62,419 nt of DNA from assembly GCF_009687885.1 (NCBI RefSeq), contig NZ_BLAF01000064.1:1-62419 (forward strand), written 5' to 3'. The notes under the pieces are model-generated. The model worked only from the letters and a program-made list of their open reading frames with translations, had not been told where the DNA came from and searched no databases. The translations under genes and the position numbers were made by a program. This document shows positions 25,206 through 33,306 of the stretch, piece by piece (the stretch's first letter is position 1; the number at the start of each line of letters is the position of its first letter). This stretch comes from Acrocarpospora pleiomorpha. GTDB taxonomy: Bacteria; Actinomycetota; Actinomycetes; Streptosporangiales; Streptosporangiaceae.

Positions 25206-25377
25206 ACTGCCGGAGTCCTGTGTGGATCAATGCCGGGTCCTGCCTTCTCTCAAGGTCGGTTCGGCAGAGGGGCCAAGATCTCCATGCCCTTCATCGTGAG
25301 CAGGATCTCGGTCGAGAGTCAGTAGGCCGGTGGCGGCTGCGCTGCCGCCCGGGCGGGTTGGGGGAGAGCGGAGCTCT

Positions 25378-25557
25378 TCAACGGCGGCGCCCTCGCGGAG
25401 GGCGGCGGCGACGGGGTAGGGCGGCGCGCAGGTCGCTGATGGCGGTCAGTAGGGGCAGGCAGGCGCGCACAAGGTCGGTCAGTGCGGCGGGCAGGCGGGT
25501 GGCGGTGTGCAGGATCAGCGTGGCGCCGCCGATGGCGGCCAGGATCGTCGTGGTCAT
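25378..25557 (-). CDS. small hydrophobic protein divergent from the NB-ARC gene
   Basis: 59 residues from the ATG at 25557: TTTILAAIGGATLILHTATR, then LPAALTDLVRACLPLLTAIS and a basic Arg-rich tail. It has one or two amphipathic or membrane helices. It faces the large HTH/NB-ARC/TPR gene with 157 bases between starts, an arrangement that suggests a shared promoter region. The Arg-rich end could also be chance, so the call is tentative. Confidence 0.4.
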   Translation of the reverse strand: MTTTILAAIGGATLILHTATRLPAALTDLVRACLPLLTAISDLRAALPRRRRPPRGRRR

Positions 25558-25714
25558 GGCGCAACCATCGGACCGTCGGGCGTTCGGGTGCATCCGGTGG
25601 GATCAAGTTGGGCGTGCTGGCCGGTCACCTGGCGTGCCGGGATCTATGCTCCGAACGAAAACGAACAGGCCGCGGCGCGACACCGGCCTGGCGGCGGGCG
25701 CGGGAGGAGGAGTG

Positions 25715-28303
25715 ATGGCCGACCCTTCCGCGATCCGGACCCGGGCTGACCTGCACGCAGCCCTGCAACGCCTGCACCGAGCCGATGGCCGCTCTTACCT
25801 GGAGTTGGCCGAGGCGACCGGTGTGGCGGTAGCCACCTTGAACGACATGGTCAACGGCAAGAGCTTTCCCCGCTGGCGCACCCTGCAGGCCGTGCTAAGG
25901 GCCTGGGACATCCGCTCCAACCGATTACCGGCCTGGCGTGAGGCCTACGTCCGGGCCGAGGCCGACCACAAGGCCCGCCGTGGCGGGCCGCAGACTTCCA
26001 CACCCACCTCGGGTTCGACGTCTGGGCCGGATCCTGAGCCGGGTAGCGGGCAGATCGTGGAGGGCGACATCCCCCAGCGGCCGCGCGCTTTCCAGCAGCG
26101 GCCGGTCCTGCTGGAGGCGTTGAAGAGGCGGATTCGCGCCGAGGGAGAGGCGGTGATCGACGCGGTGACCGGTACGCCGGGGGTGGGCAAGAGCATGCTG
26201 GCCGCCTCCTACGCCTGGGAGCGCCAGCAGGCTGGATGGCCGGTCATCGCCTGGATCAACGCCCAGGGCGAGGACCAGATCATCACCGGCCTGGCAGCCC
26301 TGGCCCGCCGCCTGAACCTGCACGCCGAGGAGGATGACGCGCGCGCCGCAGCCCTCAAGGCGCGCAACCACCTGGCCGCCTCCGCCCAGCCGGGTCTGCT
26401 GGTCTTCGACAACGCCGTCGACGTGGAGGCCGTGAGGGGGTGGTGTCCGGCCACCGGTGCCACCCGCATCCTGATCACCACCCGCAACCGCGCCTTCCAC
26501 GCTCTGTTCGCGCCTGTCGAGGTCGATGTGTTTCCGGCCGGGCAGGCGGTGGCCTTTCTGCATCAGCGCACTGGCGACACCGGGCCCGGCGCGGACGCAG
26601 TGGCCCAGGAACTTGGATGCCTGCCGCTGGCGGTGGCCCAGGCCGGGGCGCTCATCGCCCGCCGCCGCCTCACCTATTCCGGCTACCTGACCCTGCTGCG
26701 TGAGTTCCCCCTGCCCGGCTACCTGCCGAGCGCGGGTGACGGCTATCCGCACGGGACCGCCCAGGCGATCCTGCTGTCGATCATCTCCTGCGAGGAGAAC
26801 ATCCCCCGCGCCCGGGAGATGCTGGAACTGCTGTCGGTGCTGTGTGCGGCCGGGGTGCCTCGTGCGATCTTGTACGGCACCCCCGACCCCGATCCGGCCG
26901 CCACCGCGGAACTGGACCGGTTGCTGGCCGATCTGGCCGACACCTCGCTGATCAGCTTCAGCGAGGACGGCAGCACTGTCTTCATGCACCGCCTCATCCA
27001 GCGGGTCCTGCGCGAACGCGCCCGTCACACTAGCCGACCCACCGGCCAGCTCAGCCACCCGCACGACGACATTCCGCACGATGACCGGATGGTCGCCATT
27101 CTGGCCCGGGCCATCGCCCTGCTACGCCAGTTCAATGCTCAGATACCCGTTGGGCCCGCCACTTGGACCGCCCGCTCCGCCGTGGAGATGCTCATCGAAC
27201 AGACCGCTACCCTGCACGAACTCACCAACGCTGAACTCGGCCATCCGCCCGCTGACCTGATCAACCTGCGCGGCTGGTGCGGCCGATACCTGATCGACCT
27301 GGCCGACCTCTCCCGCGCCGCTGTGGTACTAACCCAGACCGTGGCCGACAGTGAGCGAGTGCAGGGCAGCGACCACCCCAATACCCTGAACTCCCGCACC
27401 TATCTGGCCTACGCCTACCGAGCGGCGGGCGATCTGGGCCAGGCTCTCTCGCTGCTTGAGCAGACAATGACCGACAGTGAACGCGTACTGGGCCGCGACC
27501 ATTCCGACACCCTGGCCTCCCGCAACAACCTCGCCAGTGTCTACGAATCGGCGGGAGATCTGGCCAGGGCTATCCCCCTGTTCGAGCAAGCCCTGGCCGA
27601 GCGGGAGCGTCTGCTGGGTGGCGAGCACCCCGACACCTTGATCTCCCGTAACAACCTGGCCGGCGCGTATGAGTCCGCGGGGAAGCTAGAGCAGGCCATC
27701 CCCCTGTATGAGACGACGCTGGCCGAACGGGAGCGCCTGCTGGGCGGCGACCACCTCGAAACCCTGACCTCCCGCAACGACCTGGCTGGCGCCTACCGGG
27801 TGGCGGGTGATCTGAATCGGGCCATTCCCCTATATGAGCAGACGCTGTCCGACTACGAACGGATTTTGGGCAGTGACCACCCCCACACCCTGAACACCCG
27901 CAACAACCTGGCCACCGCCTACCGAGCGGCGGGGGATCTGGGCCGGGCCATCCCCCTGCACGAGCAGACACTGTCCGAGCGGGAGCGTGTGCTGGGCGGC
28001 GAGCACCCCGACACCGTGCTCTCCCGCAACAACCTGGCTGGCGCCTACCACGCGGTGGGGGATCTGGGCCGGGCCATCCCCCTGTTCGAGCAGACACTGT
28101 CCGACTCCGAGCGGGTGTTAGGCATGGACCACCCCCACACCCTGAGCACCTGCAATAACCTCGCCCACGCCTACGCGTCGGCGGGAGATCTGGGTCGGGC
28201 CATCTCTCTTTACGAGCAGACCCTCGCAGACTGCGAACGCGTGCTCGGTTCCGACCACCCCACAACAAAGATCGTCCGAAACAACTTGTCCGCCCTCAGG
28301 TAG
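25715..28303 (+). CDS. STAND protein: HTH, NB-ARC ATPase and kinesin-light-chain-type TPRs
   Basis: The ATG at 25715 follows GGGAGGAGG and gives 862 residues; open frame further upstream is not believable as protein. Residues 1-75 form an XRE-like HTH (YLELAEATGVAVATLNDMVN, GKSFPRWRTLQAVLRAW). The NTPase has Walker A TGTPGVGKSML near residue 155 and Walker B PGLLVFDNAVD near 229. RILITTRNRAF is the sensor, and GCLPLAVAQAGALI is the GLPL motif. The C-terminus has seven complete 42-residue TPRs and a partial eighth (SRNNLAxAY, AIPLxEQTL). STAND proteins act as signal-responsive switches in regulation, defence or cell death. It is probably regulatory/defensive here. Confidence 0.92.
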   Translation: MADPSAIRTRADLHAALQRLHRADGRSYLELAEATGVAVATLNDMVNGKSFPRWRTLQAVLRAWDIRSNRLPAWREAYVRAEADHKARRGGPQTSTPTSGSTSGPDPEPGSGQIVEGDIPQRPRAFQQRPVLLEALKRRIRAEGEAVIDAVTGTPGVGKSMLAASYAWERQQAGWPVIAWINAQGEDQIITGLAALARRLNLHAEEDDARAAALKARNHLAASAQPGLLVFDNAVDVEAVRGWCPATGATRILITTRNRAFHALFAPVEVDVFPAGQAVAFLHQRTGDTGPGADAVAQELGCLPLAVAQAGALIARRRLTYSGYLTLLREFPLPGYLPSAGDGYPHGTAQAILLSIISCEENIPRAREMLELLSVLCAAGVPRAILYGTPDPDPAATAELDRLLADLADTSLISFSEDGSTVFMHRLIQRVLRERARHTSRPTGQLSHPHDDIPHDDRMVAILARAIALLRQFNAQIPVGPATWTARSAVEMLIEQTATLHELTNAELGHPPADLINLRGWCGRYLIDLADLSRAAVVLTQTVADSERVQGSDHPNTLNSRTYLAYAYRAAGDLGQALSLLEQTMTDSERVLGRDHSDTLASRNNLASVYESAGDLARAIPLFEQALAERERLLGGEHPDTLISRNNLAGAYESAGKLEQAIPLYETTLAERERLLGGDHLETLTSRNDLAGAYRVAGDLNRAIPLYEQTLSDYERILGSDHPHTLNTRNNLATAYRAAGDLGRAIPLHEQTLSERERVLGGEHPDTVLSRNNLAGAYHAVGDLGRAIPLFEQTLSDSERVLGMDHPHTLSTCNNLAHAYASAGDLGRAISLYEQTLADCERVLGSDHPTTKIVRNNLSALR
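27350..28300 (+). repeat. 126-bp coding repeats of the TPR domain
   Basis: Units of 126 bases (42 codons) recur with high DNA similarity, each holding GACCACCCC- and CGCAACAACCTG-like segments. Seven full units and a part of an eighth are present. The near identity of some units suggests recent expansion by unequal crossover. Confidence 0.85.
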
Positions 28304-28503
28304 AGCCAGATGGGCTCGAAGTGGGATGCCATATATCGAAAGCTTGTTCACGGGCAATCAGGCCTCGCTCCCGTTAAAATGACCAAGAGCACAGCTTGCC
28401 CCATTGGGTCCTTTTAGTCTCAAACTACCCGTTGCCCCGGCCCACCTCTAGACAAATAGCCATCGCTGTGTAAGAAAGCATATGGCGAGGGAGGTGCCTG
28501 GCA
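28304..28503. other. 200-base low-GC intergenic region
   Basis: No gene is seen. GC content falls well below that of the flanks (ATATATCGAAAGC, GTTAAAATGACC, AAGAAAGCATATGG), which suggests acquired DNA and holds the likely promoter of the following gene. GGAGGT at 28489 is its ribosome site. Confidence 0.6.
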
Positions 28504-29616
28504 GTGGGTCAGCCCGATGAATTGCTATGGGACAGTGAACCCAGAACAGTCATCAAACACCGCATCTACCGTCGGTACCTCGACTGTTGGATGGGGAAAA
28601 TTTGTCAGAGTTTCCAGCACGCCACCATCGTCGACGCGTTCGCAGGACCCGGAGTCTATAAGGACGGGCTGGACGGGTCGCCGGTGGTCATCGCCAAGGC
28701 GTTCCTGGAACATCTCCACTCGGAGCGGTTCAACAACCTGTCTGTGCTCTGCGTCGAGAAGCGTAAGGATCGACGCGATCATCTCGAAAGCCTCCTAAAG
28801 GGGATCTCTAGACCAACTAAGTTACGACTAGATGTCCTGGAGGCTGGCGAAGCGCTGGCCCGGCACGCGCAACTGGATGCGATCGCTCACCAGTACCACC
28901 CGCAGACACCGACCCTGTGGATCCTCGACCCGTTCAACTGGGGCGGAGTCCCATTCGAACTGGTGCGAGCGTGCCTGCGGCGCCCACGTGACGAAGTGCT
29001 GATCACCTGGTTCGCTGATGAGATCTATCGATTCTGCGAAGACCCGTCTAAAGAGGCCGCGCTTGACCGCCACTTCGGCCACGGCGCGTGGCGGGAGGCC
29101 CGGAAGGTGCGCGGCGAAGGTCCGCGAAAGGAGGCCCTGCTGAAGGCCTACCGGCAAGGCATTGAGAGCCTTCCCGGAAACACCTTCACCGAGTCGTTCT
29201 CAGTCGCCAGCAAGAACGCTCACGCCCGCTACTCGCTGATGTTCGCCACTCACGACATGCGTGGCATGGCCTGCTTCAACCAGGCCAAATGGCGTACGGA
29301 TCCGCACCGAGGGCAGAGCGCGAACGAGTGGACATACGAGCGGCCGACCCTTTTCGACCCTGAGCCCGATCTGTCCCGGCTTCGCCGCGGGTTCGAGTCA
29401 TTTGCCGGTCACGCCCGCACGTTTGAGTCCCTGGTGAACCTGGCGCAGCGCCTGGGCTTCACCGAGCCCCAGGTACGAACCACGCTGAACGAAATGGCCG
29501 AAGACGGACTGGCGATACGGGAGAGCCCTGTCAAATCCAAGACACCTTGGCCAGCAGCGTCCCTGATTCGCTTCTACGTCCCCACACCCGAAGAGGACAC
29601 AGACAAGGTTCCCTGA
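28504..29616 (+). CDS. tcmP: three-Cys-motif partner protein TcmP
   Basis: 370 residues from a GTG with GGAGGT nine bases upstream. The N-terminal part reads like a Rossmann-type methyltransferase fold: TIVDAFAGPGVYKDG at residues 41-55 and, further on, LWILDPFNWGGVPFELV. A C-terminal winged helix follows (NLAQRLGFTEPQVRTTLNEM). This matches the TcmP family, named because its genes sit beside three-Cys-motif proteins of the phage Gp37/Gp68 type. Exactly such a gene (29574-30377) converges on it, and the two overlap by 43 bases at their ends. The reaction is unknown; a nucleic-acid or nucleotide modification role is a guess from the fold. Confidence 0.88.
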   Translation: MGQPDELLWDSEPRTVIKHRIYRRYLDCWMGKICQSFQHATIVDAFAGPGVYKDGLDGSPVVIAKAFLEHLHSERFNNLSVLCVEKRKDRRDHLESLLKGISRPTKLRLDVLEAGEALARHAQLDAIAHQYHPQTPTLWILDPFNWGGVPFELVRACLRRPRDEVLITWFADEIYRFCEDPSKEAALDRHFGHGAWREARKVRGEGPRKEALLKAYRQGIESLPGNTFTESFSVASKNAHARYSLMFATHDMRGMACFNQAKWRTDPHRGQSANEWTYERPTLFDPEPDLSRLRRGFESFAGHARTFESLVNLAQRLGFTEPQVRTTLNEMAEDGLAIRESPVKSKTPWPAASLIRFYVPTPEEDTDKVP

Positions 29617-30377
29617 CGCCTGCGCTCATCGTCACCGGCGATGAGAGAAGGAAGTTCGTCCCAGGTTCGCCCGTCGAGTTCGCGTCCGCCTGCCTTGGGG
29701 GTGTAGCCGCCCCATTGCTTGAAGAAGAAGGGCACACCGCGGGTCAAACAGTGATCGCGCAGGTTCCGTATCCAACTTGGATCGACGCGACGATGCCTCG
29801 GGCCGCTCTCTCCTCCAGCGATCACCCAGCCGATCCCGTCTAGGTTTAGTCCGTCCAGCGGCCCGAGCATGGGCTCGCACGACAGGAATCGGATGTGGGC
29901 GGGAACCCGCCGCAAATCATCTACCCGGAATGCCTGATCGGCCGTCTCGACCGATACGCCCATCCACACATTGTCTGGCCAGAGTAGGTCAGGGGCGAGT
30001 AGCCGCAGCCGCCGGGACCGTTTGGTGAGGATTTGGTATGTGTGGCGGGGAGTGTCGGCCATTACGCTGAATGCTTGATGGATGAAGTCTCGGGGGACGC
30101 GGGCGTGGAATAGGTCGGACATGGAGTTGACGAAGACTACGCGTGGTGTTCGCCAACGGTACGGCAAAAGGAGCGCATCGGAGTGAATCGTCAGGCCGAA
30201 TCCCGGGCCAGATGTACGGGGATCGCCATCTGCCTGATATTTCGGATTGCCCATCGCCTTCAAGCGTTTAGCCAGAGTGAGCGCGTAACAATGGTCACAA
30301 CCGAGCGATATCCGATCACACCCAGTCGTTGGATTCCATGTGGCCTCAGTCCATTCAATGGCGCTGCGATCAGCCAT
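29574..30377 (-). CDS. three-Cys-motif DUF5131 (phage Gp37/Gp68 family) protein
   Basis: 267 residues from the ATG at 30377, whose AAGGAGG site is ideal. DRSAIEWTEATWNPTTGC opens the family, with Cys at 20, 27 and 30 (CX6CX2C; SLGCDHCYALTLAKR), an arrangement that suggests an iron-sulfur cluster like that of radical SAM enzymes. VFVNSMSDLFH, YQILTKRSRRL, NVWMGVSVET, FLSCEPMLGPL and WVIAGGESGPRHR are the family's other blocks, all present. It is the partner class of TcmP. The pair is common on phages and mobile elements; the function is unknown. Confidence 0.92.
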   Translation of the reverse strand: MADRSAIEWTEATWNPTTGCDRISLGCDHCYALTLAKRLKAMGNPKYQADGDPRTSGPGFGLTIHSDALLLPYRWRTPRVVFVNSMSDLFHARVPRDFIHQAFSVMADTPRHTYQILTKRSRRLRLLAPDLLWPDNVWMGVSVETADQAFRVDDLRRVPAHIRFLSCEPMLGPLDGLNLDGIGWVIAGGESGPRHRRVDPSWIRNLRDHCLTRGVPFFFKQWGGYTPKAGGRELDGRTWDELPSLIAGDDERRRQGTLSVSSSGVGT

Positions 30378-30542
30378 CACGCCCTCCTTTCAAAATTTTT
30401 GCCAGACTTGCCTTGAGATCCCCTTTTTTGCGTTCGCCTTTCGTTCTATTATTTATACAGGTAGAGACTGACGTTTTCCGAGTGAATCGAGTTGCGGTGA
30501 GGTCACATCTGCCGCTCTCTGGCCGTCGATTCCGACCTCAGG
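30378..30542. promoter_or_regulatory. AT-rich promoter region of the DUF5131 gene
   Basis: The leftward strand carries TATAAATAATAG near 30455 and a T/A-rich run before the AAGGAGG site. Low GC in an otherwise GC-rich contig suggests a phage-like promoter. Confidence 0.4.
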
Positions 30543-30583
30543 CTATTGAGTGGCCTCTACGCGGAGGTGATGGGAGCGGTTCT

Positions 30584-30923
30584 TCATCCGGCGGCGGGGT
30601 TCACCTGGACCCCGATGTGTCCGATCTCGCTGTGGTACAGGCTCGCGCGTGCCAGCCTGGCCCAGCTCGGAGGCCATCGCCGCCAGGTGATAGCGGGCGT
30701 CTTCTGTGTGGTCCTCGGGAGCGCGGTCATCGTCGGCACGCAGGATGTACCGGCCCGGCAGTTCCTCGACTTGGGCGCGCATGTGGTCGGCCAGGGCGGC
30801 GGTGTAGCGGGTCATCTCGCCCAGCAGCCATCCGGCCTCATACAGCTCGGGCACGGCCAGCTCGCGGCGCTCGCGCACCGCCTGGAGCAACTCGCCGAAC
30901 TTGCGCAGGTCCTCGGTGTCCAT
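30584..30923 (-). pseudogene. AICE-type small protein with a one-base frameshift
   Basis: From the ATG at 30923 the protein starts well (MDTEDLRKFGELLQAVRERR, YEAGWLLGEMTRYTAALADH, AMASELGQA). It then degenerates into Arg/Pro-rich text. One base over, the frame reads ARASLYHSEIGHIGVQVNP and stops at 30584, a believable ending. The total of 340 bases is one more than a multiple of three, and the doubled C at 30652-30653 is the likely extra base. The unshifted reading continues to 30543. Last gene of the six-gene leftward operon. Confidence 0.65.
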
Positions 30924-31173
30924 TGGTGGCCTCTTCTCCCTGTCTCCAGGGCAGCGGGTTGGGGTAGCCGGCGGCCAGGTGTTCGGTCCCGGCGAAGCGC
31001 AGCCAGGCCGGATAGTGCGCGGTGGTGATCGCGTCGTCGAGCTCGTGTGGCGGCAGGGACTCGTCGGCCAGGCCGGTCAGCAGCTCCTGGTCGCCCTTGG
31101 CGCACAGCTCGCAGGCCTCCATGTGGGTGACCATGAGCCGGATCTCGGCGAGGGTGTATCGGCGGGCGTTCAT
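30838..31173 (-). CDS. small hypothetical protein of a mobile-element operon
   Basis: 111 residues; the start overlaps the previous stop (ATGA). The first 75 residues look real: RRYTLAEIRLMVTHMEACEL, CAKGDQELLTGLADESLPPH, ELDDAITTAHYPAWLRFAGT. CELC may bind metal. The Arg-rich tail overlaps the next gene by 86 bases and may be out of the natural frame, so the 3' end is doubtful. Confidence 0.6.
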   Translation of the reverse strand: MNARRYTLAEIRLMVTHMEACELCAKGDQELLTGLADESLPPHELDDAITTAHYPAWLRFAGTEHLAAGYPNPLPWRQGEEATNGHRGPAQVRRVAPGGARAPRAGRARAV

Positions 31174-31322
31174 CGCATCCGGACTTCGACGTAGATCCGC
31201 ACGTTGCGGCCAGTGCCTCGGGACGGGTACGGCGCGGATACCTCGATCACGTCGAAGACCTGACCGAGCAGTTCGACGGCGTGGTCGGCCGCGTCGGGCA
31301 GGCCGACGATGCGGATCTTCAT
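31170..31322 (-). CDS. 50-residue protein of a mobile-element operon
   Basis: MKIRIVGLPDAADHAVELLG, then QVFDVIEVSAPYPSRGTGRN and VRIYVEVRMR. ATGA overlaps at both ends place it in the operon. It has a beta-alpha-beta look (small ferredoxin-like fold). Proteins of this type occur in the replication region of actinomycete integrative elements; the function is unknown. Confidence 0.75.
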   Translation of the reverse strand: MKIRIVGLPDAADHAVELLGQVFDVIEVSAPYPSRGTGRNVRIYVEVRMR

Positions 31323-31573
31323 GCGGGTTCCTCCGGGTGAAGGCCGGGTCTGCGGGCCTCGATCAGGGCGTCGCGGGCCTTGGCGTGGTCGATGAGGGCG
31401 CGGAGCCAGTCGTGGCCGGCCAGCGCCCAGGCGGGGTGGGCGGCGGCGAGCTTGTCCGGGGTCTGGCGGCGGGCGTGGTCGTAGGCGCTGCTGGCCGTGT
31501 CGAAGGTGCGCCGTGCCTGCTTGAGGGTGGCGTCGGCGGCGTCGAGGGCGGCGCGTCCGGCGGCCGCGGTCAT
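31319..31573 (-). CDS. 84-residue helical protein of a mobile-element operon
   Basis: Starts at the ATG at 31573, which overlaps the stop of the previous gene. AALDAADATLKQARRTFDTA, then SSAYDHARRQTPDKLAAAHP and HDWLRALIDHAKARDALIEA. It is almost wholly alpha-helical, probably coiled-coil. The function is unknown. Confidence 0.7.
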   Translation of the reverse strand: MTAAAGRAALDAADATLKQARRTFDTASSAYDHARRQTPDKLAAAHPAWALAGHDWLRALIDHAKARDALIEARRPGLHPEEPA

Positions 31574-32169
31574 GGAATCCTCCGGTGAGGATTGGGCGGG
31601 TTCGGGTGGCATGCCGGGCAGCGGGCGACCATGCCGTCCGGCAGTTCCGTCATGCGATCGGTCTCGCCGCACCTGCCGCACCAGGGCGGCCGGTCGCGGA
31701 CGACGTGCAGGCGTGGCGGGTCGCCGGGGTCTGCGGGCAGGAATGTCCCTGGGTCGGCGAGGTCGGGCAGGCAGGCCGGCCGGCCCACGGGGGCGGTGCT
31801 GCCGGAGAGGGCGGGGTCGGTTGCGTGGACCGCCGTGAGCCGGTTCCGCGTGATCTGCGCGCCGATGTCGGCGCAGGCTTGGCAGGACTGGCCGGTGTCG
31901 AGGCGGACATGGTCCTCGCAGCGCAGGTCGGGGCAGTGGTAGCCGCGGCGGGTTAGCGTGATCGCGACGGCGACGGGGTCGGTGATGTCCTCGATGCGGT
32001 AGCGCCAGTGCTGCCATCGGGCGCCGATGCGGTCGGCCAGCTCGGCAGGCGTGCGGGCCGCGAGTTCGGCGGTGATGGCCGCGAGCACCCGCCGGGTGCC
32101 GTGCTCGGAGAGCAGCTCCCTCAACGCCGGTGGGATCGCCGCGCGGTACACCTGTGCCGCGAGCCGCAT
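31570..32169 (-). CDS. 199-residue zinc-ribbon protein of a mobile-element operon
   Basis: The N-terminal helical part (LRELLSEHGTRRVLAAITAE, ARWQHWRYRIEDITDPVAVA) is followed by several Cys pairs: HCPDLRCEDH, SCQACADIGA, PPWCGRCGET and VARCPACHPN. These suggest two zinc sites. It is likely a nucleic-acid-binding helper of the element. The next gene starts inside its stop codon (ATGA). Confidence 0.7.
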   Translation of the reverse strand: MRLAAQVYRAAIPPALRELLSEHGTRRVLAAITAELAARTPAELADRIGARWQHWRYRIEDITDPVAVAITLTRRGYHCPDLRCEDHVRLDTGQSCQACADIGAQITRNRLTAVHATDPALSGSTAPVGRPACLPDLADPGTFLPADPGDPPRLHVVRDRPPWCGRCGETDRMTELPDGMVARCPACHPNPPNPHRRIP

Positions 32170-32242
32170 ATCGCGTACCCGGGCTTGGCGAGTGGTTCTC
32201 GGTGTCGTCGCGGGTGGAGATCCTCCGGCGTCAGCCGTGGCC

Positions 32243-33124
32243 TCAAAGCGGGCTATCCACCTGCACGTCGCCTACGGCGGGAGGTCCGGGTGCCTCCAGT
32301 TCAGGTGACTTAAGTTCAGGTGTCTCCTGTGGAGTGCCCGGATCTGCCAAGGGTGAGTGCCCGGATCTGCGGGGGGTGAGTGCCCTGGGTTGCGTGGGAT
32401 CGATGATGCGTTTGCGCCCTTGTGTGGCGTAAGTGGCAGCCGCCACAGCGGCCTGCTTGGGGGTGTGAACCGGGCGAACCAAGAGCTGGCCTCCAGCTCG
32501 TTCGGTCACCTCGACCAGGCCCGCCCGTTCGAGATCTCCAAGCCGTCGACGGCCGGTGTCGGCGGAGGCGTTCAGCAGCTGCCCCAGGTGGCGATTCGAG
32601 GTTTCCAACGGGTGATCGGCCTTGCTCGGGTGGACCAGCAGGATCAAGCCGTACAGCCGCCACACGTTCGGCGAGATGCGCCGGCCTGGATCGCAGGCGG
32701 GCGAAATCAGTTCCAGCGTCCAGGCCGGGACCGCGGCGTGGGCTTCGCCGGTGTCGCGGGGCAGCCGTAGCGCCATGTGCCGGACCGCGCGCTTGGCACC
32801 CAGCGGAGCCGACCGGGCCAGCCACGGCCCGCCTGCCCCATCGGCCAGCAGGGAGCGCCGCGCCCTGTCGAGCGTCTTCTCGCTGACGCCTAGTGCGTCG
32901 CCGACCCAGCAGCGGCGAGCGCGCGCGGCCGCGCGACCGCCGCCCAGCTTGCGCGGCATCAAGGTCTCGTAGACCGCCCACGCCGCCACAGCGAGGCCTG
33001 CGTGATCGGGAGAGCGCAGCAGGCTGGCGGGCATCTGGATGCGACCACGCGGATAAGGCTTCGGGGGGGGCGTGCGGGGGGCCGTCGCAGCGGCTGCTGG
33101 GTCGATGGCCGTCGCGGCAGTCAT
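32243..33124 (-). CDS. winged-helix protein, probable replication/regulatory protein of an integrative element
   Basis: 293 residues from the ATG at 33124; the frame stays open upstream but the extra residues are Arg-rich noise. A central region reads like a replication-initiator winged helix: GLAVAAWAVYETLMPRKLGG, VGDALGVSEKTLDRARRSLL, NVWRLYGLILLVHPSKADHP, RHLGQLLNASADTGRRRLGD and LERAGLVEVTERAGG. The C-terminal tail is Pro-rich. It heads the operon, and repeated GTACAGCT sites lie 130-180 bases upstream. Related elements carry Rep and integrase genes next to such modules; neither an integrase nor a transfer gene is present here. Confidence 0.65.
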   Translation of the reverse strand: MTAATAIDPAAAATAPRTPPPKPYPRGRIQMPASLLRSPDHAGLAVAAWAVYETLMPRKLGGGRAAARARRCWVGDALGVSEKTLDRARRSLLADGAGGPWLARSAPLGAKRAVRHMALRLPRDTGEAHAAVPAWTLELISPACDPGRRISPNVWRLYGLILLVHPSKADHPLETSNRHLGQLLNASADTGRRRLGDLERAGLVEVTERAGGQLLVRPVHTPKQAAVAAATYATQGRKRIIDPTQPRALTPRRSGHSPLADPGTPQETPELKSPELEAPGPPAVGDVQVDSPL

Positions 33125-33256
33125 TTGGCCGCCCCGCGGCGGCCGGCAAGCACCTGTCCAAGACGGATGGCGTCTACGCCGACCCTCGCGGCGCACCTTG
33201 TGGCTGTACGATGCAGAGCAGTTCGACCTACGCTCTGACCAGGTGCGACGGGTCGC

Positions 33257-33303
33257 CCCGTACAGCTGCAAAGTACAGCTACCGCCCCGTACATAGCTGT
33301 ACT
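33257..33303. promoter_or_regulatory. operator cluster upstream of the element operon
   Basis: AGTACAGCTA at 33272-33281 and TAGCTGTACT at 33294-33303 are an exact inverted pair. CCCCGTACAGCTG at 33257 and CCCCGTACATAGCTG at 33286 are further related copies. The arrangement suits a dimeric repressor of the leftward operon or iteron-like replication sites. Confidence 0.6.
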
Positions 33304-33306
33304 GCC

